A stretch of DNA of 58,468 nucleotides from Frankiaceae bacterium (GTDB lineage: Bacteria; Actinomycetota; Actinomycetes; BP-191). The translations under genes and the position numbers were made by a program. The DNA is taken from positions 1 to 58,468 of the forward strand of contig JAVEEC010000093.1 of assembly GCA_030840645.1 (NCBI GenBank), in the 5' to 3' direction. The notes under the pieces are model-generated. The model saw only the letters and a program-made list of their open reading frames with translations, did not search any database and had not been told where the DNA came from. Shown one piece after another: positions 47,426-56,019 of the stretch. Position 1 is the first letter of the stretch; every line of letters begins with the position of its first letter.

Positions 47426-47773
47426 ATGGGTGAACGTGTTCTCCGCGGCAGCCGTCTCGGCGCCGTGAGCTACGAGAACGACCGCAACACCGACCTGGCC
47501 CCCCGCCAGTCCGCCGGCTACGACTGCCCCAAGGGGCACCACTTCACCGTGCCGCTCGCCGCGGAGGCCGAGGTCCCCGCGACGTGGGAGTGCCGCTTCT
47601 GCGGGCGCCCCGCGCTGCACGCCGGCTCCGCCGTCCCCGAGCCGAAGAAGACGAAGCCGGTCCGTACCCACATGGACATGCTCCGCGAGCGCCGGACCAC
47701 CGCCGACCTCGAAGAGGTCCTCAAGGAGCAGCTCGCCGTGCACCACGCGGCGCAGAAGAAGAAGACCGCGTGA
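47426..47773 (+). CDS. rbpA: RNA polymerase-binding protein RbpA
   Basis: Essential actinobacterial factor that binds group 1/2 sigma factors and RNA polymerase and stabilises the open complex. The 115-residue protein begins MGERVLRGSRLGAVSYENDR. It has the zinc-binding/core domain (YDCPKGHHFTVPLA, WECRFCGRPALH), the basic linker (EPKKTKPVRTHMDML) and the sigma-interaction domain (LRERRTTADLEEVLKEQLAV). Its length is typical. ATG 47426 is set by GGGAGG 7 nt upstream. Expression should rise under thiol-oxidative stress via the SigR-type promoter. Confidence 0.97.
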   Translation: MGERVLRGSRLGAVSYENDRNTDLAPRQSAGYDCPKGHHFTVPLAAEAEVPATWECRFCGRPALHAGSAVPEPKKTKPVRTHMDMLRERRTTADLEEVLKEQLAVHHAAQKKKTA

Positions 47774-47821
47774 CGCAGGAGTAAACTCGCCGCAACCGGC
47801 CTTCCCAGGGGCCCGTCAGAC

Positions 47822-47865
47822 GAACAGGCCGCGCACACCACCCCCCCGGTGTACGCGGTCTGTTC
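47822..47865. terminator. Terminator hairpin between rbpA and fxsA
   Basis: GAACAG...CCGCG...CACACC pairs with GGTGT...CGCGG...CTGTTC over 47822-47865: an interrupted stem of about 16 pairs around a C-rich loop. It serves the convergent rbpA and fxsA genes. Confidence 0.75.
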
Positions 47866-48348
47866 CTATTCCGGAGGCAGTACGGGGGGTCGGGGCTCGT
47901 TCGCGGGCCGGCGGTCGTCGGCGGGCATCCGGCGCGACCGCACCTTCCGCACCCGCTCCGCGCCGTCGCGCGCGTGACCGACGACCGCGAACCGACCGAC
48001 GGTCACCGCCGTCAGCAGCCGCCGCATCACCGCCCGGGTCGGCGGCAGGACGCAGAACGCGCCCAGCACGTCGGTGACGAAGCCGGGTGCCAGCAGCAGC
48101 GCCCCGCCGAGGATGACCAGCGCCCCGTCGGCCGTCTCCTTCGCCGGTACGCGCCCCTCCCGCAACGCCAGCCGGAACGCCTGCCAGGTCCGCACGCCTT
48201 CGCGCTTGACCAGCCAGGCGCCGAGGAACGACACGAGCAGCAGCAGCCCGATCGTCGGCAGGACGCCGATCGCGTGGCCGACCTGAATCAGGACGTACAG
48301 CTCGACGAGCGGCATCACGACGAACGCGACCACGAGGAACAGCGCCAC
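47866..48348 (-). CDS. FxsA family membrane protein
   Basis: A 160-residue protein with three or four membrane helices in the first 105 residues: VALFLVVAFVVMPLVELYVL, IGVLPTIGLLLLVSFLGAWLV and GALVILGGALLLAPGFVTDVLG. A basic cytoplasmic tail follows. The EGVRTWQAFRLALREGRVPAKE loop and the LLAPGFVTD motif are diagnostic of FxsA (E. coli FxsA suppresses F exclusion of phage T7). GTG 48348 has GAGGAG 6 nt upstream, and that RBS overlaps the end of the mannosyltransferase gene. It is the last gene of the lnt-dpm-fxsA unit. Confidence 0.9.
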   Translation of the reverse strand: MALFLVVAFVVMPLVELYVLIQVGHAIGVLPTIGLLLLVSFLGAWLVKREGVRTWQAFRLALREGRVPAKETADGALVILGGALLLAPGFVTDVLGAFCVLPPTRAVMRRLLTAVTVGRFAVVGHARDGAERVRKVRSRRMPADDRRPANEPRPPVLPPE

Positions 48349-48350
48349 GA

Positions 48351-49124
48351 CTAGCTCCTCGCCGAGCGGCCGACCGACGCGGGGTGCGCGCCCTCCGGCC
48401 GGGCCCGCCGGGACCGGACCGCCCACCAGGTCACCCGCCACAGCGCCTCGGCGACGATCGCGCGGCTCATCTTGCTCTGGCCGCGGACGCGTTCGACGAA
48501 CGTGATCGGCACCTCCACTACGCGGAATCCCGCGCGCCAGGCGTTCCACGCCAGGTCCACCTGGAAGCAGTACCCCTGCGACGCGACCAGGTCGAGTGGC
48601 AGCACGTCGAGAACGGTCCGCCGGTACGCGCGGTAGCCGCCGGTCGCGTCGCGCAGCGGCACGCCGAGCGCGAGGCGCGTGTAGGTGTTACCGCCCTGCG
48701 AGAGCAGGCGGCGCGACACCGGCCAGTTGCGGACCTCGCCGCCGTCCACCCACCGCGACCCGAGAACGACGTCCGCGGTACGCAGCGCCGCCAGCAGCCG
48801 CGGCAGCTCCTCCGGCTGGTGCGAGCCGTCCGCGTCCATCTCGACCACGACGTCGTACGCCTCGTCGCGGGCCCAGCCGAACGCCGCGATGTACGCGGCA
48901 CCGAGCCCCTCCTTGGTGGGCCGGTGCAGGACGTGCAGGGCGGGGTCGTCGATCGCCAGCTTGTCCGCGATCTCGCCCGTGCCGTCCGGGCTCGCGTCGT
49001 CGACGACGAGGACGTGCGCCTCGGGGACCGCGGCGCGGACGCGGGCGACGATCGGCTCGACGTTCTCGGCCTCGTTGTACGTGGGGATGCAGACCAGCAC
49101 CCGCCCCAGGTCGGTGGTCGTCAC
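48351..49124 (-). CDS. Polyprenol monophosphomannose synthase (DPM1-like GT2)
   Basis: Transfers mannose from GDP-mannose to polyprenol phosphate for glycolipid and protein mannosylation. The 257-residue protein is a GT2 enzyme: CIPTYNEAENVEPIV near the N-terminus, DDASPDGT, EMDADGSHQPEELPRLL (DxD) and WVDGGEVRNWPVSRRLLSQGGN with GGYRAYRR. It lacks the C-terminal membrane domain. The GTG start overlaps the lnt stop (GTGA). In mycobacteria the two activities are fused in one protein, Ppm1 (Lnt + DPM synthase); here they are separate but adjacent genes. Confidence 0.92.
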   Translation of the reverse strand: MTTTDLGRVLVCIPTYNEAENVEPIVARVRAAVPEAHVLVVDDASPDGTGEIADKLAIDDPALHVLHRPTKEGLGAAYIAAFGWARDEAYDVVVEMDADGSHQPEELPRLLAALRTADVVLGSRWVDGGEVRNWPVSRRLLSQGGNTYTRLALGVPLRDATGGYRAYRRTVLDVLPLDLVASQGYCFQVDLAWNAWRAGFRVVEVPITFVERVRGQSKMSRAIVAEALWRVTWWAVRSRRARPEGAHPASVGRSARS

Positions 49125-50746
49125 GAACGCCGCCCCCGCCAGGCACCCGCCAGCACCGCCGCTCCCGCCAACGCCGTGAGGATCCATTCCGGCCAGGCGC
49201 CGGCCCTCGTCGCGAGCGTACGCGACGTCGCGAGCGGGACCTCGTGCACCAGCAGGTCGCGCGTGAAGATGCGCGAGGAGTCGACGGTCGAGCCGTCCGG
49301 CGCGACGACCGCGCTGATGCCGCTCGTCGCCGCGACGAGGACCGCGCGGCCGTGCTCGACCGCGCGTACCCGCGACATCGCGAGCTGCTGGCGGGTGAGC
49401 GCGGAGCGGCCGAACGTCGCGTTGTTCGTCTGCACGACCAGCACCTCGGCGCCGTTGCGGACGGAGTCGCGGACCAGGCCGTCGTACGCGACCTCGAAGC
49501 AGATCACGTCACCGACCCGGGTCCCCGCGATGTCCAGCGGTCGCGCGTCGTGACCGCGAACGAAGTCGTGCGCCACCAGCGCGAGCCGGCCGAACCACGG
49601 CTGCACGACCTTGCGGAACGGCACGTACTCGCCGAACGGCACGAGGTGCCGCTTGACGTACGTCGCCCCGAAGCCGGTGACCGGGTCCCAGACGACGCCG
49701 GCGTTCTCGGCCTTGCCGTCCGACCGGTCGAGCACCGCGCCGACGAGGATCGGCACACCGATCCGCGCGGACGCCGCCTCGATCGTCGCGCGCATCGCGG
49801 GGTCGGCGCGCGGGTCGCGATCGGTGCTGTTCTCCGGCCAGACCACGAACGCCGGCCGCGGCAGCCGCCCGGCGTCGACCTCCGCGGCGAGCTCCAACGT
49901 CGCCTCGACGTGGTTGCGCACGACCGCGTCCTGCTGGCGCGGGTCGAACGACGCCAGCCCGAGCCGCGGCACGTTGCCCTGCACCACCGCGACGGTCGTC
50001 GCGCGGTCGGGCCGCGGCGGGCCGGGGAGGAATGCGCCGCCCGCGACGAGCGCGACGACCCCGAGCAGCGCCGCGCCGCCGACGGTGACGCTGCCGTCGC
50101 CGAACATCCAGCGCAACGCCACCAGCCGCCGTATCGCCACGACGAGCAGCCCGGCCGCCAGCGCGACGACGAACGTCACGAGCGGCGCGCCGCCGGCGGC
50201 CGCGTACCGCAGCAGCGGGCCCGCGTCCTGCGAGAAGCCGAGCCGCCCCCAGGTGAACCCGCCGAACGGGAACCGTCCCCGCACCGCCTCCTGACCCACC
50301 CACACCGCCGCGGCCCAGACCGGCCAGCCGGGCAGCCGCGACACGAGCGCGAGCGCGGCGCCGGAGACGGCGAGGACGAGTGCTTCGAGCAGCGCGAGGA
50401 TCAGCCAGGCGTTGGTGCCCGCGCCGCCCTGCAGCCACGAGAGCAGCGGCACGAAGAACGCGAGCCCGTACGCGAACCCGAGCAGTGCGCTGCGCCGCAG
50501 CGGCTGGCGGTGCGTCGCGGCGAGCAGCAGGCCGACGCCGGCCGGCGCGAGCGGGCGCAGCGCGAACGGCGGGAACGCCGCGTACGTCACCAGCCCACCG
50601 GCGACCGAGCAGGCGAGCGCGGTGCGCGTCGAGAGGAGGCCGTGTCCCGTCTGCCCGAGGCGCAAGCGCGGTCGGTCGGCGCGCGGGCCGTACGCGCCCG
50701 CGCCGCGAGACCTGCCCCGCCGCACGCCCAGCCCCGCGACCACCAC
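49121..50746 (-). CDS. lnt: Apolipoprotein N-acyltransferase
   Basis: N-acylates the N-terminal Cys of lipoproteins. The 541-residue protein has about six membrane segments in residues 40-235, followed by a nitrilase-like domain. The catalytic triad is visible: Glu in FVVWPENSTDRDP, Lys in VKRHLVPFGEYVPF and Cys in GDVICFEVAYDGLV; NNATFGRSALTRQQL follows. The GTG start at 50746 is the most upstream one and gives a basic leader of about 35 residues, so a shorter form is possible. Neighbour of the mannosyltransferase, as in Ppm1 fusions. Confidence 0.9.
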   Translation of the reverse strand: MVVAGLGVRRGRSRGAGAYGPRADRPRLRLGQTGHGLLSTRTALACSVAGGLVTYAAFPPFALRPLAPAGVGLLLAATHRQPLRRSALLGFAYGLAFFVPLLSWLQGGAGTNAWLILALLEALVLAVSGAALALVSRLPGWPVWAAAVWVGQEAVRGRFPFGGFTWGRLGFSQDAGPLLRYAAAGGAPLVTFVVALAAGLLVVAIRRLVALRWMFGDGSVTVGGAALLGVVALVAGGAFLPGPPRPDRATTVAVVQGNVPRLGLASFDPRQQDAVVRNHVEATLELAAEVDAGRLPRPAFVVWPENSTDRDPRADPAMRATIEAASARIGVPILVGAVLDRSDGKAENAGVVWDPVTGFGATYVKRHLVPFGEYVPFRKVVQPWFGRLALVAHDFVRGHDARPLDIAGTRVGDVICFEVAYDGLVRDSVRNGAEVLVVQTNNATFGRSALTRQQLAMSRVRAVEHGRAVLVAATSGISAVVAPDGSTVDSSRIFTRDLLVHEVPLATSRTLATRAGAWPEWILTALAGAAVLAGAWRGRRS

Positions 50747-51118
50747 GACCCCGCTCCCGTGGCCGCCGCGGCCACCGGGGCGACGTTACCCGGCAACGTG
50801 GAAAGCCGCGCGCGGGCAATGAACAAAAGGAGGGTCCGGCCGCCCTTCGGACCGGCCCGGTCCCGCGGGCGGCGGGCTGGCGGACCGTTGTCTACTGGGC
50901 GACCGAACCCATCCGAGAAGAACCACCCCGCTCGACCGGTGGCTCGCGGGCCCTCCTCGTGGGAGGACCCTCCGGCCGCTCGACCCCGGTGGTCGGGGAA
51001 CATTCCCAAGTCCGGGCGTGCGTTGTCAACACCGCCCTGACCTGCGGCTTTGCAGCGTTCGCGCAGGTCAGCCGCATGATCGTCGATCACCGGAAATCGC
51101 CCGTACGGACCAGCCGTA
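50747..51118. other. 372-bp intergenic region with a 10-bp inverted repeat
   Basis: No gene is supported. CTGACCTGCG (51037-51046) and CGCAGGTCAG (51062-51071) form a 10-bp stem with a 15-nt loop, placed after the kal stop on the minus strand, so a terminator is likely. A minus-strand TTGACA lies just beyond (about 51,025-51,030) but no matching -10 box was found. Confidence 0.45.
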
Positions 51119-51511
51119 CTACCCGGTGTGAGGACGCTCGGGTACGACGACGGTCCCGGTCGCGGTGACCACGACGAGGGGGGTGTCGAGGACCCGCGCG
51201 GCCGACGGCGACTCCGCGGGCAGGGCGCGGCAGACCACCCGCGCCTCGAACGCGATCTCGCGCGACCGGTTGCCCATCCGCACCACGGTCGCGGTCGCCT
51301 CCAGCACGTCACCCGCGAGGACCGGGCCGACGAACGACACCGCCGAGTACCCCGCGAACAGCCCCTCGTCGCCGTCGGTCCTGACGCAGACCTCGGTGGC
51401 GACGTCGCCGAACAGGCCGAGGACGTACGCGCCGTCGACGAGGTTGCCGCCGTAGTGCGCGTGGGCGTACGGCACGTACCTGCGGTGGGTTACCGAGAGG
51501 CCGACGCTCAT
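51119..51511 (-). CDS. kal: 3-aminobutyryl-CoA ammonia-lyase
   Basis: Eliminates ammonia from L-3-aminobutyryl-CoA to give crotonyl-CoA, a late step of the aminomutase lysine pathway. The 130-residue protein has a hotdog-fold pattern: VTHRRYVPYAHAHYGGNLVDGAYVLGLFGDVATEV begins YVPYAHAHYGGNLVDG, followed by FAGYSAVSFVGPVLAGDVLEA and VRMGNRSREIAFEARVV. The HYGGNLVDGA motif is characteristic of Kal. ATG 51511 overlaps the kamE stop (ATGA); it is the last gene of the operon. Confidence 0.9.
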   Translation of the reverse strand: MSVGLSVTHRRYVPYAHAHYGGNLVDGAYVLGLFGDVATEVCVRTDGDEGLFAGYSAVSFVGPVLAGDVLEATATVVRMGNRSREIAFEARVVCRALPAESPSAARVLDTPLVVVTATGTVVVPERPHTG

Positions 51512-52245
51512 GCGGCCGATCCTGCCAGCACATGCACGAGGTACGACGCCACCTCGCGCGGCGTCGTGCCCTTGCCGAACACCCGGTCGACGCCGTACTC
51601 GCCCGCCTTCGCGGGGTCGAAGCGCGGCCCGCCGACGACGAGCAGCGGCCGCTCCCCCGCCGGGTACGCCGCGCGGAACGCCGCCGTGACCTCCTGCGTG
51701 TGGTGCACGTGCGCGTCCTTCTGCGTGACGACCTGGCTGGTGAGAACGGCGTCCGCGCGCTCGACGCGCGCGCGCTCGACCAGCTCGTCCACGGTGACCT
51801 GCGAGCCCATGTTCACGACGCGGATCTCGCGGTAGTACTCGAGCCCCTTCTCGCCGGCGAACCCCTTGACGTTGAGGATCGCGTCGAGACCTACCGTGTG
51901 CGCGTCGGTGCCGACGGTCGCGCCGACGACGACCAGCTTGCGGCGCAGCCGGGAGCGGACGGCGAGGTTGACCTCCTTGGCCGAGAGCAGCGGGTACTCG
52001 CGCTCGACGACCTGGACCTCGTCGAGGTTCACCAGGTGCGTCACGCGGCCGTAGACGACGAAGAAGGTGAACGAAGGACCCATCGCCTTGGCGTGCACGA
52101 CCATCGCGGGGTCGAGCCCCATCTTCGTCGCGAGCTGCAACGCCGCCCCCTCGGCCCGCGCGTCGTGCGGCACCGGCAGGGTGAACGACACCTGCACCAT
52201 GCCGTCGCCGGTCGTGTCGCCGTACGGGCGGACGACGCTGCTCAT
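51508..52245 (-). CDS. kamE: Lysine 5,6-aminomutase beta subunit
   Basis: Cobalamin- and PLP-binding subunit that, with KamD, migrates the terminal amino group of L-beta-lysine or D-lysine. The 245-residue protein has the base-off B12 motif D-x-H-x2-G in VGTDAHTVGLDAILNVKGFA; the Lys of NVKG is the likely PLP Schiff-base residue. C-terminally, SQVVTQKDAHVHHTQEV and VVGGPRFDPAKAGEYGVDRVFGKGT complete the B12 Rossmann fold. ATG 52245 overlaps the kamD stop (ATGA). Confidence 0.94.
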   Translation of the reverse strand: MSSVVRPYGDTTGDGMVQVSFTLPVPHDARAEGAALQLATKMGLDPAMVVHAKAMGPSFTFFVVYGRVTHLVNLDEVQVVEREYPLLSAKEVNLAVRSRLRRKLVVVGATVGTDAHTVGLDAILNVKGFAGEKGLEYYREIRVVNMGSQVTVDELVERARVERADAVLTSQVVTQKDAHVHHTQEVTAAFRAAYPAGERPLLVVGGPRFDPAKAGEYGVDRVFGKGTTPREVASYLVHVLAGSAA

Positions 52246-53798
52246 CGCGTCCCCTCCAGGATCTCCGTGGCCGGGTTCCAGTACGAGGACCCGTGGCGCA
52301 CAACGCCGTCCAGCCCCTTGCCGCCGTCGGCGGGCCGCTTCGTGATGCCGAACGTCCCGTCCGCGATAGCCGCGAGCAGCGTGTCGTCGACGATGCGTTC
52401 CAGCAGGTCGACCGACTCGGAGAGGACCTGGCGCGCGCGCGTCGCGATGAAGCCGTCGCGCGGCGGGTGGAAGTCCTCGGCGAGCGACCCGGCCGCCGAG
52501 CGGACGTAGGCGACGTTCTCCAAGGCCAGGTCGCGGTCGGAGAGCCACGGCGTGACGATGCCCTCGGTCATCATGCCGACGAGGATGATGCCCTGGCCGG
52601 TCATCACGCCGACCAGGTTGAAGAACCCGTCGAGCAGGTAGCCGGCGAACACGTTGCCGGTCATGTGCTTCGTCGGCGGCATGTACTTCAACGGCGCCTC
52701 GGGGAACAGCTCGCGGACGAGTTGCGCGTGCGCGAGCTCGAGCCGGAGTTGGTCGGGGATGGCCGGGTTGATCTCGAACGCGTGGCCGAGGCCGAGCTGC
52801 CACGGCGCCAAGCCGGCTTCGAGACCGAAGCGCTCGTTCAGCAGCTGGCTCACGATGACGGTGTGCGCCGCGTCGACCGCGTCGGCGGTCGTGAGGTAGT
52901 TGTCCTCGCCGGTGTTGATGACGATGCCCGCGCGGGCGTGCACCTGCCGCGAGAACCGCTGGTCCACGAACGTCCGCCGCGGGTTGATGTCGCGGAAGAT
53001 GATCCCGTACATGCAGTCGTTCAGCATCATGTCGAGGCGTTCGAGCCCTGCGAGAGTGGCGATCTCCGGCATGCAGAGGCCGCTCGCGTAGTTGGTCAGC
53101 CGGATGTACCGGCCGAGCTCGCGGCCGACATCGTCGAGGGCCGCGCGCATCAGCCTGAAGTTCTCCTGGGTCGCGTACGTGCCCGCGTACCCCTCACGCG
53201 TCGCGCCCTCGGGCACGTAGTCGAGCAGCGACTGACCCGTCGAACGGATCACCGCCACGACATCCGCGCCCGCCCGCGCGGCGGCCTGGGCCTGCGGGAT
53301 GTCCTCGTAGATGTCGCCGGTCGCGACGATGAGGTAGATCCACGGCTTCGGCGGGTCACCGACCCGCTCGAGCAGGCGGTCGCGTTCGCGACGGTTGGCG
53401 TCGATCCGCTTCACACCGGCGCCGACGGCCTTGCGCGCCAGGGCTTCCGCCCGCACCTTGTCGCGACCGGTGGGCAGCCGGAACGCCACTCCCCCGGTCG
53501 CGGCCTTCTGCGCCAGTGCTGTCAGGTCACGAGCATCCTCGCGGAGCAGCGCGTCCCACACCGGCAGCGCGACGCCGGTCTCCAGGCCGACGCCCTCGCG
53601 CACGCTGTCCAGCAGGCGGTTGACCCACGGGATGCCCTCGGCGTCGGCGCCCTGGACGCCGGCGAGCCGGAGCACGGCGCGTTCGACGGACACCGTCGTG
53701 TGCGTCCGCGCCATCTTCTCGACGGGCGCGGCGGCCTTGCGCGCCAACGCCCGCGCCTTGCGCACGACCGCGGGGTCGAGATGCAACTTGGGATTCAT
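52242..53798 (-). CDS. kamD: Lysine 5,6-aminomutase alpha subunit
   Basis: TIM-barrel subunit of the adenosylcobalamin- and PLP-dependent aminomutase. The 518-residue length matches the family. Visible: the N-terminal LHLDPAVVRKARALARKAA, PWIYLIVATGDIYEDIPQAQ, AARAGADVVAVIRSTGQSLLDYVPEGAT, MMLNDCMYGIIFRDINPRRT, INTGEDNYLTTADAVDAAH and YMPPTKHMTGN. The ATG start overlaps the stop of the DUF4145-type gene (ATGA). High GC and normal codon usage, unlike that upstream neighbour. Confidence 0.95.
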   Translation of the reverse strand: MNPKLHLDPAVVRKARALARKAAAPVEKMARTHTTVSVERAVLRLAGVQGADAEGIPWVNRLLDSVREGVGLETGVALPVWDALLREDARDLTALAQKAATGGVAFRLPTGRDKVRAEALARKAVGAGVKRIDANRRERDRLLERVGDPPKPWIYLIVATGDIYEDIPQAQAAARAGADVVAVIRSTGQSLLDYVPEGATREGYAGTYATQENFRLMRAALDDVGRELGRYIRLTNYASGLCMPEIATLAGLERLDMMLNDCMYGIIFRDINPRRTFVDQRFSRQVHARAGIVINTGEDNYLTTADAVDAAHTVIVSQLLNERFGLEAGLAPWQLGLGHAFEINPAIPDQLRLELAHAQLVRELFPEAPLKYMPPTKHMTGNVFAGYLLDGFFNLVGVMTGQGIILVGMMTEGIVTPWLSDRDLALENVAYVRSAAGSLAEDFHPPRDGFIATRARQVLSESVDLLERIVDDTLLAAIADGTFGITKRPADGGKGLDGVVRHGSSYWNPATEILEGTR

Positions 53799-54493
53799 TG
53801 GACCTCCGGGCGCGCCACGCGGTGCAGCACGCCAACCCGCTCGAGTTCGGCGGTAAATCGCAACACGGCATCGAGCCTTGTCAACTTTCCAAGAACATCA
53901 TCGGGGGCAATGATTGACAAATCATAGGGCCCTGGGTGAGCCAACGAGTTTCCGAAGTTACGTACGTCGGCCACGACCCTGTCAAGTCCGGCCCCGCCGA
54001 GAGTAGCGATTACTTCCGCTTCGACCCTGAAGGACGATCGTTGTGACGTGTAGAGGCGGAAACAGGACTGTAGCGCGGACCGGGCGATCAATACGGCGGC
54101 GCGGTAACGCCGACTGTAATAGCAGTTCCATGCATCATTACGTAGCCTGTGGACAAGGGTTCCGTCGAACTCCGGGAGCGGGAGTCGTTCCGCGAGCGCC
54201 GGAGGGTGAACCTCGGGGGTGCCTACTGTCTCGGCAAACCCAGTGTCACCCGGCCTGACGGCCCAGATCAGTACGACGGGCTGGTTACAGCGAAAACACC
54301 GATACGAGACTGGGAGTTTGTCTCGAAATCCTTGGGGAACAGCGCGACTGACGTACCCATTTGGCGTCGGCTGCCAAAAACCCATCGATCCCCCACAATA
54401 TGCGCACCGTCCGCTAACCTCATCGGGTAGGACAACGGTCCGTATTTCACCAAGATCACCGAATGAAGGCAGGTCCCGTTCATTCTCAGTCAT
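53795..54493 (-). CDS. Zinc-ribbon / DUF4145 (HEPN-like) protein inserted in the lysine operon
   Basis: A 232-residue protein. Two Cys pairs form a zinc ribbon (GRCAYCGGSMG near 33 and YRCFRCNQPVV near 68). The C-terminal half is helical, with NDAWNCYYSRRYRAAVLIAR, SALQSCFRLYTSQ, VADVRNFGNSLAHPGPYDLS, the pattern of DUF4145, a HEPN-superfamily domain; the R...H of VRNFGNSLAH is the usual HEPN motif position. GC is far below the flanking genes, with AT-ending codons. The start ATG 54493 overlaps the amidohydrolase stop and its stop overlaps the kamD start (both ATGA). ATG 54520 is an alternative start. Function unknown; probably acquired horizontally. Confidence 0.78.
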   Translation of the reverse strand: MTENERDLPSFGDLGEIRTVVLPDEVSGRCAYCGGSMGFWQPTPNGYVSRAVPQGFRDKLPVSYRCFRCNQPVVLIWAVRPGDTGFAETVGTPEVHPPALAERLPLPEFDGTLVHRLRNDAWNCYYSRRYRAAVLIARSALQSCFRLYTSQRSSFRVEAEVIATLGGAGLDRVVADVRNFGNSLAHPGPYDLSIIAPDDVLGKLTRLDAVLRFTAELERVGVLHRVARPEVQ

Positions 54494-56019
54494 TGTCGAT
54501 CCCGAGCCGATGCGTTCCATACTGTCCGCCCTCTCACTACGGTCCGCAGGCACTCGGGCGTCTTCGTCACGTCGGGCAGGCCGGCCTCGGACCAGCCGGC
54601 GTCGGTGGACCAGCCGGCGACGCGTTCGTCGGTCGGCCTGGCGGGCAACGGCTCCGCGTCCCACACCGCGAACGTCGCCGGCGCGCCCACCGCCAGCACG
54701 CCGCTCTCGTCGTCGCCGGCCGCGCGGTAGCCGCCGCGCGTCGCCGCGAGGAACGCGGCTCGCGGCGAGAGCCCGCTGCCCGGCGTGCCGTGGTGCACCG
54801 CCGCGCGCACGCCGCCCCACGGGTCCAGCGGCGTCACCGGCGCGTCGGCGCCGAACGCCATCGGCACCCCTGCAGCGGCGAACGCCGCGTACGGGTTGAG
54901 CGCCGCGGCGCGGTCGGCGCCGAGCCGGTCGACGTACATGCCGGCCGGCCCTCCCCACTCCGCGTCGAACGCCGGCTGGACGCTGGCCACGATCCCGAGC
55001 GCGGCCATCCGCCGGACCGCCTCAGGCGACGCGGCCTCGACGTGTTCGAGGCGGTGCCGCCCGCCGGCGACACCCGGCACCCGTTCGAACGCGTCGAGCA
55101 CCGTGTCGACCGCGCGGTCGCCGATGACGTGGAACCCGGTCTGCAGCCCGGCCGCGACACACGCGGCGATGTGCGACGCGACCTCGCCGGCGTCGTAGCG
55201 CAGCGCGCCCGTCGTCTCGGCGTCCGCGTACGGAGAGTGGAACGCCGCCGTGTGCGACCCGATCGAGCCGTCGCAGAACAGGTCGCCACCCGCACCGCGA
55301 ATGCCCAGGCGCGCAGGCGTTTCGACGTCGCCGAGGTCGCCCCAGTACCCGACCACCTCGACGCCGGTGTCGAGGCCGAGCAGCGACACCAGGTCGGCCT
55401 CGCCCGCGACCTCGGGCCCGCTCATCTCGTGGACCGAGCCGATGCCGAGGCGCGCGGCCTCGTGCAACGCCGCGCGCTGCGCGTCGGCGACGTGCGACGG
55501 CGAGAGCGAGCCGTAGGCGACGCGGCGCACGGCGTGGTGCGCGTCGAGCCGGACCAGCCCGCTGTCGTGGTCGTCAACGCGCGCCAGGGCGAGTAGCGCG
55601 GACGAGGCGACCGCGCTGTGCACGTCGGCGCGGGACAGGTAGACGACGCCGCCGTACGACGCGCGGTCCAGCTCGGCGGCCGTGGGCGCGCGGCGCTCCG
55701 GCCAGCCGGTCTCGTCCCAGCCGGTGCCGAGGATCGGGCGGCCGCCGTTGGCGCGCGCGGTGCGTTCGACCCGGTCCAGCACCTCGGCCACCGAGGCGCA
55801 GCCGTGCAGGTCGAGCCCGGTCAGCATCAGCCCGGTCGAGGTCGCGTGCACGTGCGCGTCGACGAACGCCGGCGCCACCCAGGCCCCGCCCAGGTCCACC
55901 GTCTCGTCCGCGCCCGGCTCGGCGGTGCCGGTCCACACGATCCGGTCGCCGTCCACGACGAACGCCGTCGCGGGCGGCCCCGGCGCGTGCAGGACGGCGT
56001 TGCGGTAGAGGGTGCTCAC
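54490..56019 (-). CDS. Amidohydrolase family 3 (YtcJ-like) metal-dependent hydrolase
   Basis: A 509-residue protein from GTG 56019, which overlaps the kdd stop (GTGA). The TIM-barrel amidohydrolase motifs are present: the HxH in AFVDAHVHATSTGL, GTGWDETGWPE, the SIGSHTAAFHSPYAD region with GDLFCDGSIGS, HVIGDRAVDTVLDAF, HRLEHVEAASPE and FGADAPVTPLDPWGG with the metal Asp. It belongs to the YtcJ/LAF3-like group with unknown substrates. Placement between kdd and kamD suggests a role in degrading a lysine-derived amide or lactam, but nothing in the sequence shows this. Confidence 0.88.
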   Translation of the reverse strand: MSTLYRNAVLHAPGPPATAFVVDGDRIVWTGTAEPGADETVDLGGAWVAPAFVDAHVHATSTGLMLTGLDLHGCASVAEVLDRVERTARANGGRPILGTGWDETGWPERRAPTAAELDRASYGGVVYLSRADVHSAVASSALLALARVDDHDSGLVRLDAHHAVRRVAYGSLSPSHVADAQRAALHEAARLGIGSVHEMSGPEVAGEADLVSLLGLDTGVEVVGYWGDLGDVETPARLGIRGAGGDLFCDGSIGSHTAAFHSPYADAETTGALRYDAGEVASHIAACVAAGLQTGFHVIGDRAVDTVLDAFERVPGVAGGRHRLEHVEAASPEAVRRMAALGIVASVQPAFDAEWGGPAGMYVDRLGADRAAALNPYAAFAAAGVPMAFGADAPVTPLDPWGGVRAAVHHGTPGSGLSPRAAFLAATRGGYRAAGDDESGVLAVGAPATFAVWDAEPLPARPTDERVAGWSTDAGWSEAGLPDVTKTPECLRTVVRGRTVWNASARDRQ

